Assembly (NCBI RefSeq): GCF_027111295.1
Contig: NZ_CP114287.1
Location: forward strand, 5,270,001 to 5,334,000
Direction of reading: 5' to 3'
Source of the DNA: Flavobacterium gelatinilyticum
Lineage (GTDB): Bacteria; Bacteroidota; Bacteroidia; Flavobacteriales; Flavobacteriaceae
DNA length: 64,000 nucleotides
Shown here: positions 1 through 9,019 of the stretch, piece by piece
Position numbering within the stretch: the stretch's first letter is position 1
Layout of the letters: each line of letters starts with the position of its first letter
Made by a program: the position numbers and the translations under genes
Notes under the pieces: generated by a model
Seen by the model: the letters and a program-made list of their open reading frames with translations, nothing else
The model's database searches: none
Told to the model about the DNA's origin: nothing

Positions 1-665
1 TTGTATTATCGACAACAACAGGGTATTACGATGCTGCATTTCCAACCGTTTCAGGGGCTGTAATAACGATAACAAACACATCAAATACAGTTTTTGAATT
101 TGTAGAAACACCGGGAACAGGAGAATATATCTGTACCAATTTTGCTCCGGTTATTGGTGAGACTTACAACCTGAAAATTGTTTTAAACGGAGAAACTTAC
201 ACCGCATCTGAAACCTTAACTGCTGTTCCAAAAATTGAAGATAATATTGAACAGAATAACGAAGGAGGCATGACAGGTGACGAAATAGAAATAACGTATT
301 ATTATCAGGATAACGGGAGTGAGGTAAATTATTATCTAAACAGGATTACGCAGCCCCATACGGCATTTCCTGAACTTGAAGTTGAAGACGATGAACACAG
401 TCAGGGCAATTTGATGCAGGAATCCTATTCGCATGAAGATTTTAAACAAGGAGATGCCGTAGAAATTAAACTGTACGGAATTTCAAAAAGCTATTATAAT
501 TATATGTACAAATTAATATTGGCATCGGGTAACGGGGGCAATCCTTTCCCTACAACACCCAGCGCTGTACGCGGTAATATTGTGAACCAGACTGACAGTA
601 AAAATTTTGCTTTTGGATATTTCAGACTGGCAGAACTGGATGTTAAGAACTATACAATTAAGTAA
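1..665 (+). CDS. DUF4249-type lipoprotein, C-terminal part (5' partial)
   Basis: The reading frame is open from base 3, so the gene begins before the window and only about 220 C-terminal residues are seen. An ATG at 270 is internal, because conserved-looking coding sequence precedes it (a beta-rich stretch followed by GETYNLKI and a later ALTAVP-like segment). This organisation, and an ending in FGYFRLAELDVKNYTIK-like strands, resembles DUF4249 proteins, which are surface lipoproteins usually encoded next to TonB-dependent receptors. The N-terminal signal and the receptor partner would lie upstream of the window. The assignment to DUF4249 is by recognition only. It ends 11 bases before the next gene, so the two may be cotranscribed. 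Confidence 0.6.
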   Translation, partial: VLSTTTGYYDAAFPTVSGAVITITNTSNTVFEFVETPGTGEYICTNFAPVIGETYNLKIVLNGETYTASETLTAVPKIEDNIEQNNEGGMTGDEIEITYYYQDNGSEVNYYLNRITQPHTAFPELEVEDDEHSQGNLMQESYSHEDFKQGDAVEIKLYGISKSYYNYMYKLILASGNGGNPFPTTPSAVRGNIVNQTDSKNFAFGYFRLAELDVKNYTIK

Positions 666-676
666 CTGTTTTTTTA

Positions 677-1546
677 ATGGATAAAATACTAGTAACAGGA
701 GCAACCGGACATTATGGAAGAGCGGTTCTCAAAGGCTTATTGAATAGCAAAATAGATAAAAAAACTATTTATGCAATGGTAAGAGATGAGACTAAGGCGG
801 GAGAATTAGAATCCTTAGGGGTAAATATTGTTTTTGGCGATTATGGCGATTATGAATCTTTGATAAAAGCATTTTCCGGTGCCGACAAATTACTTTTTGT
901 TTCGGGAAATGAAGTAAAGAACCGTATTACGCAGCATAAACAAGTGGTTAAAGCCGCTAAAAATGCCGGAGTAAGACATATTCTTTATACCAGCCAGCAG
1001 CATAAAAGTGACGACAGAGATTCTCCTATTTATTTTATTATAAAATCACATCTGGCTACAGAAACGGCTATTATGAACAGCGGTATGCAGTATACCATTT
1101 TAAGAAATGCGTTGTATATGGATATGCTTCCGGAGTTTTTAGGAAAAAAAGTACTGGAAGAAGGTATCTTTCTGCCGGCAGGACAGGGAAAGATTGCTTT
1201 TACCCTCCGAAGTGAAATGGCAGAAACGGCTGCGATTATTTTAACCTCACAAGGACATAAAAACAAAATTTACGAAATATCCGGCAGCAGTATTTCGTTT
1301 ACAGAAATTGCAGAAAAAATCAGTGATATAAAAGGGAAAAATATTACCTATCTGAGTCCGGATTCAAAAGTATTTATAAATGCAGCCATAAGAAAAGGCA
1401 TGCCAAAAATGGTAATAAAAATGCTGGCTGGTTTTGCACAGGCAGCTCAAAAAGGAGAACTGGACAGCCGAAGTTCGCAGATGGAAAAACTTCTGGGAAG
1501 AAAGCCGGCTCAGGTTAACGATTTTTTAAAACAGATTTACAGCTGA
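677..1546 (+). CDS. NmrA-like NAD(P)-binding oxidoreductase
   Basis: This 289-residue protein has an N-terminal Rossmann fold with the glycine-rich motif GATGHYGR at residues 7-14. The rest matches the NmrA/QorB-like branch of atypical short-chain dehydrogenases, with LYTSQQH-type central strand and a C-terminal substrate lobe. Such proteins are either NADPH-quinone reductases or redox sensors without catalysis; the sequence does not decide between them. No signal peptide is visible, so it is cytoplasmic. The start at 677 lies 11 bases after the preceding stop codon. A MITE-like element and then a terminator follow. Confidence 0.8.
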   Translation: MDKILVTGATGHYGRAVLKGLLNSKIDKKTIYAMVRDETKAGELESLGVNIVFGDYGDYESLIKAFSGADKLLFVSGNEVKNRITQHKQVVKAAKNAGVRHILYTSQQHKSDDRDSPIYFIIKSHLATETAIMNSGMQYTILRNALYMDMLPEFLGKKVLEEGIFLPAGQGKIAFTLRSEMAETAAIILTSQGHKNKIYEISGSSISFTEIAEKISDIKGKNITYLSPDSKVFINAAIRKGMPKMVIKMLAGFAQAAQKGELDSRSSQMEKLLGRKPAQVNDFLKQIYS

Positions 1547-1560
1547 TAAGATACTATCTT

Positions 1561-1728
1561 AATCCGTTGGATGCAATTGTATTTTCTATGTAACATTTAA
1601 AAATTATAACACGGATAAAACAGATTTGTTTCGCAAAAACGCAGATATAACTGATTATATAGTACATTAAAAAAATCCGTGAAAATCCGCGTCAAAATAT
1701 ATAATTTTTGAATTACACCCAACGGGTT
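1561..1728. mobile_element. MITE-like element with terminal inverted repeats
   Basis: This is a non-coding element of about 168 bp. The left end AATCCGTTGGATGCAATT (1561-1578) is an imperfect inverted repeat of the right end AATTACACCCAACGGGTT (1711-1728), with three mismatches. The direct repeat TATCTTAAT occurs at 1555-1563 and again at 1728-1736, overlapping the element tips, as expected for a target duplication. A second, inner inverted pair (ACGGAT near 1611 and ATCCGT at 1675-1680) lies inside. There is no open reading frame. It sits between two convergent genes. No second copy was noticed in this window. Confidence 0.55.
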
Positions 1729-1743
1729 ATCTTAATTAAACAG

Positions 1744-1777
1744 AAACAATGCTAAACGAATTTGTTTAGCATTGTTT
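1744..1777. terminator. bidirectional terminator hairpin
   Basis: A perfect 14-bp stem (AAACAATGCTAAAC and GTTTAGCATTGTTT) with a six-base loop, followed by T-rich sequence on both strands. It separates the convergent NmrA-like and SDR genes. Confidence 0.8.
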
Positions 1778-1867
1778 TGTTGGTAAAATGCAAATTTACA
1801 CAGAATAAGAAATGTTTTATTTCATCAACCTGATTTAGGCATCTTTGATTTTAAAATGTCGTAAAAA

Positions 1868-2623
1868 TCATAAACCGTAAATTCCTCCCGAAACCGAAAT
1901 TTTCTCGCCGTTAATCCAGGCACCATCTTCAGATGCCAGAAAAACAGCTGTTTTTGCTATATCTTCAGGTTGTCCTGTGCGTCCAAGCGGTGTATTGGCA
2001 ACTAATTTTGTTTCGGCATCGCTGCCTATAAAACCGGCACTGCGTGAACCTTCTGTTTCAACCACTCCCGGTAAAATAGAATTAATGCGAATATTTCTGC
2101 CGCTGAATTCTTTTGATAAAGAAATAGTTATGGCATCCAATGCCGCTTTGGTAGCCGAATAAACAGATCCTGCAGGAAGCGGTGTTTTTGATACTTCAGA
2201 ACTTATGTTTATGATAGTACCGCTTTTGTTTCCAAATAATTTTAAAGCTGCCTGAATAGTAAGCAGAGAGCCCAGTACATTAATATTAAACTGTTGATGA
2301 AAGGATTCTTCTGATAACTCTTCGATTGGGGCATATTGATAGATGCCGGCATTGTTTACTAAAATGTCCAAAGTGCCAAAAGCATTTTTTGTTTCTTCAA
2401 ATAATCGATTCACATCTGATGCTTTTGATACATCTGCCTGCACCAAGACAGCCGTTCCGCCATTATTTGTTATAGCGGTAACAATTCTTTCTGCACCGGT
2501 TTTATCTGATGCATAATTCACAACAACTTTGGCGCCTTCTGCTGCAAAATATTGTGCAATAGAAGCACCAATTCCTTTAGAAGCTCCTGTAATTACTGCC
2601 ACTTTGTTTTTCAATTTATCCAT
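1868..2623 (-). CDS. SDR family oxidoreductase (FabG-like)
   Basis: This 251-residue classical short-chain dehydrogenase has the cofactor motif TGASKGIG near residues 13-20, NNAG near residue 91, a catalytic Ser in the INISSE segment, and the YSATK active site near residue 156. The C-terminal segment VSGGIYGL is typical of FabG-like enzymes. It probably reduces or oxidises a small carbonyl/alcohol with NAD(P)(H); the substrate cannot be told. It is divergent from an HxlR-type regulator with 119 bases between the start codons, so it is the likely regulated target. A TAcaTTTG box on the minus strand (2649-2656) is a possible -7 element. Confidence 0.88.
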   Translation of the reverse strand: MDKLKNKVAVITGASKGIGASIAQYFAAEGAKVVVNYASDKTGAERIVTAITNNGGTAVLVQADVSKASDVNRLFEETKNAFGTLDILVNNAGIYQYAPIEELSEESFHQQFNINVLGSLLTIQAALKLFGNKSGTIINISSEVSKTPLPAGSVYSATKAALDAITISLSKEFSGRNIRINSILPGVVETEGSRSAGFIGSDAETKLVANTPLGRTGQPEDIAKTAVFLASEDGAWINGEKISVSGGIYGL

Positions 2624-2674
2624 GATTTTATTTATAATGTTAATCCGGCAAATGTATATCAGATTGATTAATTT

Positions 2675-2736
2675 AAGTAACTTTGTAACTAAAAGTAACT
2701 GTATCTTTGAATTAACAAAGTAACCTTTAAGTAACT
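2675..2736. promoter_or_regulatory. divergent control region with five GTAAC repeats
   Basis: Five direct copies of GTAAC(T/C) begin at about 2677, 2685, 2695, 2720 and 2731. Three are preceded by AA, giving AAGTAACT. TATCTTTG at 2702-2709 matches the Bacteroidota -7 consensus TAnnTTTG, and TTG at 2683-2685 is a possible -33 element with a slightly short spacer. The repeats flank both promoter boxes and the probable start point of the HxlR gene, which suggests an operator for autoregulation. This is an inference. Confidence 0.45.
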
Positions 2737-2742
2737 AAGTTT

Positions 2743-3096
2743 ATGGAATGTAATATGCTTGAAAGAGAACAGCACAAGAAAGAAATGATGGCTGTTCAGG
2801 ATTCTATGGATGTATTAAACGGAAAATGGAAAATTGCCGTGATATCGTCAATCTGTTTTTATAATAAAAGAAGGTTTTCAGATATTTTAAATGATGTAGC
2901 CGGAATTTCCAATAAAATGCTGAGTAAGGAGCTGAAAGAGCTTGAGGTAAATAAACTGGTTAAAAGAACTGTACTCGATACACATCCTGTTACCATTCAG
3001 TATGAACTTACAGCACACGGAAAAACGCTTCAGACGATAATTCAAAATCTGACGGAGTGGGGCATTGAACACCGAAAGAAAATTATAGAGGATTAG
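2743..3096 (+). CDS. HxlR family winged-helix transcriptional regulator
   Basis: This 117-residue protein has the HxlR signature: an N-terminal segment ending in VLNGKWKIAVI near residues 25-35, then RRFSDILNDV, ISNKMLSKELKELE (recognition helix) and a wing containing VQYELT-like sequence, and a final dimerisation helix. HxlR proteins often sense reactive electrophiles or quinones and control a divergent reductase gene; here the neighbour is an SDR. Cys residues are present at about positions 3 and 38, so thiol-based sensing is possible but not shown. The start at 2743 is followed closely by a second Met (residue 5), which could also serve. Confidence 0.88.
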   Translation: MECNMLEREQHKKEMMAVQDSMDVLNGKWKIAVISSICFYNKRRFSDILNDVAGISNKMLSKELKELEVNKLVKRTVLDTHPVTIQYELTAHGKTLQTIIQNLTEWGIEHRKKIIED

Positions 3097-3120
3097 AAGA
3101 TATTTATAATCTTGAGAAGA

Positions 3121-3159
3121 AAAACAAAGGAGTTTCTCGCAGAAAAACTCCTTTGTTTT
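3121..3159. terminator. terminator hairpin
   Basis: A 15-bp perfect stem (AAAACAAAGGAGTTT and AAACTCCTTTGTTTT) with a nine-base loop and A/T flanks. It lies between the convergent HxlR gene and an alpha/beta hydrolase gene. Confidence 0.8.
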
Positions 3160-3204
3160 GAAACAGTACTCGATACGGTTTTAGTATTTTTTGCATCATT
3201 AAAT

Positions 3205-3975
3205 CTATAGTTTTTCGTACCAATCCAGAATATAATCGGCAATAGTTTCCCAGCCGGGTTCTCCGCAGATAAAATGGCTTTTACCGGGGAATATTTTAAG
3301 ATCTGTACGCCCGGCAGTATCGCGGTACTTTCGGGCTATTGTTTCGGTAAGAGAAGGAGGAAATATATGATCACTGCCGCCGCCAATAAACAAAATAGGT
3401 TCATGGGGTTTTTTAAAATTGATATTCGAGAACGAGTTTAAAACCAATTCCCGGCTGACTTTGTAACTTTCAGGCACTGCAAATTTTTCAAAAGCGTTCT
3501 TTTTTTCCGGTTCTGTTATGGTATTAAAAAAGGCATAATCGTACCATTTGCGGTCTCCCATAAAATATTTTTTGGAAGAAAAAAAGCCAAAAGCCGGCAA
3601 TGCTGTTTTTAAGGTCTGAAACGGCGGAAACACATTTTTAGGCGGTGCTCCGTCTATACTTACACCAGCGGCAACTTTTCCCAGTTCCATTAACTTCAAA
3701 ACAGCCATACCTGCCATAGAATGTCCTATTATCAAAGGTTTTTCGGGTAAGGAATCTATTAGTCTGCTGATGTTGTTTACAATATCGATAAATCCGGTTT
3801 TAGTCAGGTCAGGATGAACTTTTGCTCTCAACTCGGCGGGATCTCCTTCGTGTCCCGGATTTGCCGGAGTTAAAACCGTATATCCTTTTTCTTCATAGTA
3901 CTTTTTCCATTCAGTCCAGCTTTTGTTGTTTACAAAATTCCCGTGTATAAGTACAATTGTTTTAGATTTTGACAT
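3205..3975 (-). CDS. alpha/beta hydrolase
   Basis: This is a 256-residue alpha/beta-fold hydrolase without a signal peptide. It has an early LIHGNFVN oxyanion-loop segment, the nucleophile elbow GHSMAG near residue 90, a probable acid in GGGSDHIFPP, and a catalytic His in GKSHFICGEPGWE. It is clearly paralogous to the gene at 11196-11978: both share the W-x-EW early motif, similar spacing, and a cap region starting with a Phe-Gly/Arg-Lys segment. The substrate is unknown. It lies seven bases after the isochorismatase-like gene and is probably cotranscribed with it. Confidence 0.85.
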   Translation of the reverse strand: MSKSKTIVLIHGNFVNNKSWTEWKKYYEEKGYTVLTPANPGHEGDPAELRAKVHPDLTKTGFIDIVNNISRLIDSLPEKPLIIGHSMAGMAVLKLMELGKVAAGVSIDGAPPKNVFPPFQTLKTALPAFGFFSSKKYFMGDRKWYDYAFFNTITEPEKKNAFEKFAVPESYKVSRELVLNSFSNINFKKPHEPILFIGGGSDHIFPPSLTETIARKYRDTAGRTDLKIFPGKSHFICGEPGWETIADYILDWYEKL

Positions 3976-3982
3976 GATTCTT

Positions 3983-4522
3983 TTATTTGATTAATGTTAG
4001 AATTTCTTTGAAGATTTCTCTTCTGGAGTCTTTAACAAGCTCATAAAGACACATTTCAATAGTGGTTAATGATGCCCCTTTGTTCTGCAGTTTTTGCAAA
4101 GCGGTATCCATATTTTCTTTTGATCGGGAAGAAACACAATCCGTTACAATTTCTACCTCGAAATTATTCGATAATAATCCCATTGCAGTTTGATACACGC
4201 AGATATGAGCTTCTATACCACAGATAAGCCATTGTTTTCTGCCCGAATCTATAACAGCTTGTTTAAAAATTTCATCATCAAAAGCATTGAAAGAATATTT
4301 TTCAACGGGCTGCTGCTCCCGCAGTAACTTTTCTATTTGAGGTATTGTACCGCCAAGCCCTTTTGGGTTTTGCTCTGCCCAAATTATCGGAATTGAAAGT
4401 ATCTGACACCCCATAATCAGTTTTTCCAGATTAACAGCCAGCTTTTCGCTGTTGTGTACAATTTGGGCGAGCTTTCCCTGAACATCAATTACCAGCAGTC
4501 CTGTATTTTCCTGTATAAGCAT
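3983..4522 (-). CDS. isochorismatase-like cysteine hydrolase (YcaC-type)
   Basis: This is a 179-residue cysteine hydrolase. The catalytic triad of the family is visible: Asp in LLVIDVQGKL near residue 13, Lys in VEKYSFNAF near residue 75, and the nucleophile Cys in GIEAHICVYQT near residue 108. The family includes nicotinamidases, isochorismatases and related amidases; the short length and the pattern fit the YcaC-like group of unknown substrate. It is first in a two-gene unit with the downstream alpha/beta hydrolase, seven bases away. Cytoplasmic. Confidence 0.85.
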   Translation of the reverse strand: MLIQENTGLLVIDVQGKLAQIVHNSEKLAVNLEKLIMGCQILSIPIIWAEQNPKGLGGTIPQIEKLLREQQPVEKYSFNAFDDEIFKQAVIDSGRKQWLICGIEAHICVYQTAMGLLSNNFEVEIVTDCVSSRSKENMDTALQKLQNKGASLTTIEMCLYELVKDSRREIFKEILTLIK

Positions 4523-4599
4523 AACTCTTTGATTATTTAGGAGTTAAATTTACAAAATTCATGTGTATAAGACGCTGAGGTTCTGTAGAGTTACGTTTT

Positions 4600-5637
4600 T
4601 TACTTCAAATATTTTTTAAGTTCTGCAGCAGCCTGAAGAAACAATGCCTTGGTCTGCGGAATTTCGGCCAGACCGTTTAATAAACCAAAATCATGAATAA
4701 CATCATTGTAACGAACCGTTGTAACCACAACTCCTGCATCACTTAATTTACGTCCGTAAGCTTCTCCTTCATCTCGTAAAATATCATTTTCAGCCACTTG
4801 AATTAAAGTCGGAGGGAGACCTTTCAGCTGGTCTAAATCTGCCTGCAACGGCGAAGCATAAATTTCCTTTCTTTTAGAAATATCAACATACTGATCCCAC
4901 ATCCATTGCATTAAAGTATCTGTTAGAAAACGTTGCTTACCGTATTTCTTATAAGACTCTGTTTCAAAATTGGCATCGGTTACCGGCCAGAACAAAATTT
5001 GCACTTTATACAAAGACGTTCCTTTTTCTTTTGCCATCAATGCGCTGGCAGTCGCCAAGTTACCGCCTGCACTGTTTCCTACTATTCCCAGTTTGGTCCC
5101 GTCAACATTAATTTCATTTCCGTGAGCGGCAATCCATTTAGCGGCAGCATACACTTCGTTAACCGGCTGTGGATATTTATGTTCAGGAGAAAGGGAGTAA
5201 TTGACAAAAATACCTGCATACCCCGTTAGGACTGTGAGGTCACGAACCATTCTTTTATGAGTGGGATAATCACCTAAGACCCATCCGCCGCCGTGAATAA
5301 ACATAAACACAGGCAGTTTTCCTTTTGCACCTGCCGGACGAACAATATTCAGTTTGATTTTGTAACCGTCTGCCGTGATTTCTTTTTCAGATTCTTCAAT
5401 TCCAGACAAATCAACCTTGAAGGCATTTTGCGCACTAACGAGTACATTTCTGGCATCTCCGGCAGGAAGCGATTCTAATGGCGCTCCGCCGGAATTTAAG
5501 GGTTTTAAAAAGACTTTAACTGCCGGAGTTAAATGAGGATCTGAGGCGTAATCTGTCTGGGCATAGCTTCTGGTTGTCATATTGGATAGAATTATATACG
5601 GAATTAATATCATTTTTAAGAGGTTTGCTTTTTTCAT
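4600..5637 (-). CDS. secreted alpha/beta hydrolase (HSL-type esterase)
   Basis: This 345-residue protein begins with a signal peptide that ends near SYAQ at residue 26. The hormone-sensitive-lipase pattern follows: HGGGW oxyanion motif near residue 115, nucleophile GNSAGGN near residue 187, Asp in AENDILRDEGE, and His in VIHDFGLL. It is therefore an esterase or lipase for short acyl or carboxylic esters, exported to the periplasm or beyond. It is 18 bases downstream of a second secreted protein gene (5656-6405) on the same strand, so the two form an operon and may act on the same material. Confidence 0.87.
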   Translation of the reverse strand: MKKANLLKMILIPYIILSNMTTRSYAQTDYASDPHLTPAVKVFLKPLNSGGAPLESLPAGDARNVLVSAQNAFKVDLSGIEESEKEITADGYKIKLNIVRPAGAKGKLPVFMFIHGGGWVLGDYPTHKRMVRDLTVLTGYAGIFVNYSLSPEHKYPQPVNEVYAAAKWIAAHGNEINVDGTKLGIVGNSAGGNLATASALMAKEKGTSLYKVQILFWPVTDANFETESYKKYGKQRFLTDTLMQWMWDQYVDISKRKEIYASPLQADLDQLKGLPPTLIQVAENDILRDEGEAYGRKLSDAGVVVTTVRYNDVIHDFGLLNGLAEIPQTKALFLQAAAELKKYLK

Positions 5638-5655
5638 ACTATTGAAAACTTAAGG

Positions 5656-6405
5656 TTAATTTGATTTAACAGAATATGGTAAAGACAGGTTCCCGCTTGC
5701 AACGGTATACACTTTATAAACCCCAAGCATTGGTTTAGAACCTTCGGAGTCATGAGAACCTCCGGCACCTGTACTGACTTCCATATAACAGCTTACGGCA
5801 TCAAACTTGAAATTGGTTTTGTTGTTGATTCTAAAATCAGGTACGATGACTTTTATAGAGTTTCCTTTTGTCACGATATTAAAACCCGGGCTGTCCATAT
5901 ACATTGCCATTCCGGGATTAGTTGGCGGGAGCACAACTTTAGGATCTCCTTTTGTAAATTCTTTAACCGAAAGTCCGCCTCCAACACGTTTGTCTTCTAC
6001 GAGTAAAACCCAGTGAGCATGCCAGATTAAGCCGTCATTCAGATAATTCCCGTCAAGATTTTCATCCCAAAGCGGTGTGTCTTCAAAATCAGGATGAGAG
6101 GTCAGGGCAAGTGCCACAATGCCTTCGGCCTGACCGAAACCAATATCAGCAGATTTTAAAGTGGTAGGAAAAACATAAGCCAATACCGGAGCACCATTTA
6201 ATTGTCCGACCGGTTTAGGCATTGTTTTTCCTGCTGTTCCTTCGACTTTAATATCCCAGACGGTAAGACCTAAATCAGCTTTATGAGTTATCGTCGCCGA
6301 TTTTATTTTAAAATCGCTGTTGTTGTAAGTACCACATTTGTCACAGGCTTTTGCAGCGTTGTAGTTCAGAAACAGAATGATTGCCAGTAATATTGATTTT
6401 TTCAT
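5656..6405 (-). CDS. secreted protein of unknown function
   Basis: This is a 249-residue protein with a signal peptide ending near KACDKC. The mature protein begins with a CDKCG motif that could bind metal or form a disulfide. A central segment is rich in His and acidic residues (LIWHAHWVLLVEDKRVGGG). The remainder is beta-rich, without a recognised domain. It is cotranscribed with the secreted esterase downstream (18-base gap). The HAHW motif and the acidic residues suggest a metal site, but this is only inference. I do not recognise the family. Confidence 0.75.
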   Translation of the reverse strand: MKKSILLAIILFLNYNAAKACDKCGTYNNSDFKIKSATITHKADLGLTVWDIKVEGTAGKTMPKPVGQLNGAPVLAYVFPTTLKSADIGFGQAEGIVALALTSHPDFEDTPLWDENLDGNYLNDGLIWHAHWVLLVEDKRVGGGLSVKEFTKGDPKVVLPPTNPGMAMYMDSPGFNIVTKGNSIKVIVPDFRINNKTNFKFDAVSCYMEVSTGAGGSHDSEGSKPMLGVYKVYTVASGNLSLPYSVKSN

Positions 6406-6583
6406 AATAAATGGTTTTTATGGGTTAACTCTCCCGGAAAAACCAATTTATATGCCATGTCAATAAAATGCCTGCATACTGGGATTTAGCGCTTTTATGT
6501 CGAATTAAAAGCACTATATTTCGCTAAACAATTTTAGATTAGTGAGATTTCGCTATAAAAGAAATCAGAGTCTGTTTTTCAGT

Positions 6584-9019
6584 TTACCTTCTTTTTTCAT
6601 TTATGGGAAACTCTTTTAAAAATTCAATTTTAAGAATAGTTCCGTCTTTATTTTCCATAGAAAAAGAAGCTTCCAAATCATCGCTTAAACCTTTTATGAG
6701 ACTTAAACCAAACGAATTGATTTTCTTATCGCTGATAGTGGTATCAAAACCAATTCCGTTATCGGCAATGGTCAGCAGATATTTGTTTTCAGAAGTAGAT
6801 TCGAGAGTAACATAAATCATTCCTGTCCTGTCTTCCGGAAAGGCATACTTGATGGAGTTTGTAATAGATTCGTTTAAAATAAGTCCCAACGGCACAGCTT
6901 GAGCAACATCCAGTTCCAGCGGATCAATTTTTAGTTCAAAGCGAATGCGCTGTCCAAGCGAAAAAGATTCTCTTAAATATTCGACAAGTTCTTTAATGTA
7001 ATTGGGCATATTAATTGTCGAAATATTCTCTGAATTGTACAATTTCTGATGAATTAAAGACATAGAATGTATCCGGTGCTGACTGTTTTTAATGGCAGAT
7101 AACGCCATATCATTTTCCAGATAAGCAGATTGTGAGTTGAGCAGACTTATTACGGTTTGAAGGTTGTTTTTTACACGATGATGAATTTCTTTTAAAAGCC
7201 ATTCCTTTTCATCGAGTAAATGTCTGAGATTAATATTTTTTTGATTGATTTCTTTTTCTTTCAGTTCTAATTCGGCATTGTTTTTTTGTTTCAGTCGGTA
7301 TCGGTTATACAATAATCCTATGATAAGAACCAATAAAACAACACTCCAGACAGAAAGTGTATTTAATAATTTTGATTTTTTTAAAGCGGTTTCCTTTAAA
7401 TCAGATTCCTGACTTAAAAGCTTGATTTTTTGCTCTTTATTAACCGTTTCATATTGAATTTTAAGCTCTTCTATTTGTTTGTTTTTAGCATAATCCATAA
7501 GAGAATCATTCAGTTTCTTATACAATTTATGATGCGCCAGAGCCGATTTAAAATCACCTTTTAGAGAATCCATTTTATATAACGATACCTGAAGCGCTTC
7601 TGAGTTGTATGTTTTATTGTATTTTTTAGAAAGCGCCTCAATTTTATCTACATACAGTTTTGTTTTTTGAAGATTTTTTCGATTGCCATAAAATAATGCA
7701 ATAGAGGAGTAGGTATTGCAAACGTCTCGATAGGTTTGGGGCGAGTCTACAGCATCTGCTGCAATACCTGCTTTTACAAAATACTTTTCGGCGGTTCCGT
7801 AATTTTTTAATCTCCAGTAACAATTTGCGTAGGCAAAATTAACCAGCATGGCATCAAATTGATTTGAAGGAGCATATTTACCCGTAACCGTATTCATATA
7901 GGCTATGGCTTCTTTATTTTTTCCTTTCATGGATAATGCCGCCGCGGCAGTTATAAAACTTTTGTACCAGTTTCCGCTGTTGTAAATATTCTGCCCGTGT
8001 TTAATACTTTTTTCGGCCATTTTTGTGGCTTCGTCATAATGTCCCATTTGTAAATACACTAATCCCAGCCTCATATAAAAAATATCAGCAAAGGTGTAGT
8101 CTTTTGTATTCTCCATGGTTTCGACACTTTTTAAAGCATAATAAAATGCACTTTTCATATTGAACTGAACACCTTCTACATATGAAATAGTGGTTTCTCC
8201 AAATTGCTGCTGTCTAAAACCAATTTTTCGCATGGCAGCAATATTCTGATACAGTATTTTCTTGGCGTCATTAATTTTTCCATGCCAGAAATAAATCGTA
8301 CCTATTTTCATTTTTGTTTCGATCCTTTTTTCCTCCATACCCAGAGCGGCATACAGAGATTCTGCTTCTTTGAGGATTTTCTCTTTTTCAGGATCTAAAT
8401 CATATTGATAGCTGGCCTGATTCAGTAAAGCATAGGCAAGTGTTGCTTTGTCTCCCTGTTTTCTGCATTCTTCAACTACCTGCGAAAAGCATTTTTTACT
8501 TTCAGGATATTTGTTAATCTGGAAGTAAAATTTACCTAAAAGCATTTCACTTTCCTGCTGCCACTTTTTAATTTTGAGCTGATTACTAATTGCCGCTGCT
8601 TCTGTGATATACAGGCTCGCATTTTTTAAATCATCAGGTTTGGCAAAAGATTTAAATAAGTAAAAGTTTCCTAACTGAAGAGCCAGTTTTAATTTGTTCA
8701 GATCTTTTGATTTGGCAAAAAGTTTTTTCGCAGCATCAATGTTTCCTTTGTTTATTAAGTCGCTTCCAATTAAATATGAACCGTCATTATAACCTTCATC
8801 ATAAGCTAAGGAGACAGGAAGTTTATAGGCTCTGCACGTTAATACCACAGAACTGTCGGCATCAATTTGTCCCTGATTCGAATTATACAAATACGTCGAA
8901 CAGGTTTGTATCAATAAGCGTTTCTTTTTTAAGTCGTAACCTGCTGATGCTGGATGATTTTGTGCCTTGGAATTAATTATAATAAAAAATAAAAGACCAA
9001 AGGAGTATAGTAGTTTCAT
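6584..9019 (-). CDS. TPR-containing sensor histidine kinase (HisKA_2 type)
   Basis: This is an 811-residue kinase. It has a signal peptide, a long periplasmic region of TPR-like helical repeats (about residues 60-500), one membrane helix near residue 565, a coiled coil, and a HisKA_2 phosphoacceptor domain with HHRVKNN at residues 613-619. The HATPase domain follows, with N-box NESITNS and G-box ADNGIGF. The HisKA_2 family often phosphorylates a separate regulator. The neighbouring, divergent gene at 9226 encodes a REC-AAA+ regulator and is the likely partner. The TPR region probably senses an extracytoplasmic signal. Nothing in the sequence identifies the ligand. Confidence 0.9.
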   Translation of the reverse strand: MKLLYSFGLLFFIIINSKAQNHPASAGYDLKKKRLLIQTCSTYLYNSNQGQIDADSSVVLTCRAYKLPVSLAYDEGYNDGSYLIGSDLINKGNIDAAKKLFAKSKDLNKLKLALQLGNFYLFKSFAKPDDLKNASLYITEAAAISNQLKIKKWQQESEMLLGKFYFQINKYPESKKCFSQVVEECRKQGDKATLAYALLNQASYQYDLDPEKEKILKEAESLYAALGMEEKRIETKMKIGTIYFWHGKINDAKKILYQNIAAMRKIGFRQQQFGETTISYVEGVQFNMKSAFYYALKSVETMENTKDYTFADIFYMRLGLVYLQMGHYDEATKMAEKSIKHGQNIYNSGNWYKSFITAAAALSMKGKNKEAIAYMNTVTGKYAPSNQFDAMLVNFAYANCYWRLKNYGTAEKYFVKAGIAADAVDSPQTYRDVCNTYSSIALFYGNRKNLQKTKLYVDKIEALSKKYNKTYNSEALQVSLYKMDSLKGDFKSALAHHKLYKKLNDSLMDYAKNKQIEELKIQYETVNKEQKIKLLSQESDLKETALKKSKLLNTLSVWSVVLLVLIIGLLYNRYRLKQKNNAELELKEKEINQKNINLRHLLDEKEWLLKEIHHRVKNNLQTVISLLNSQSAYLENDMALSAIKNSQHRIHSMSLIHQKLYNSENISTINMPNYIKELVEYLRESFSLGQRIRFELKIDPLELDVAQAVPLGLILNESITNSIKYAFPEDRTGMIYVTLESTSENKYLLTIADNGIGFDTTISDKKINSFGLSLIKGLSDDLEASFSMENKDGTILKIEFLKEFPINEKRR

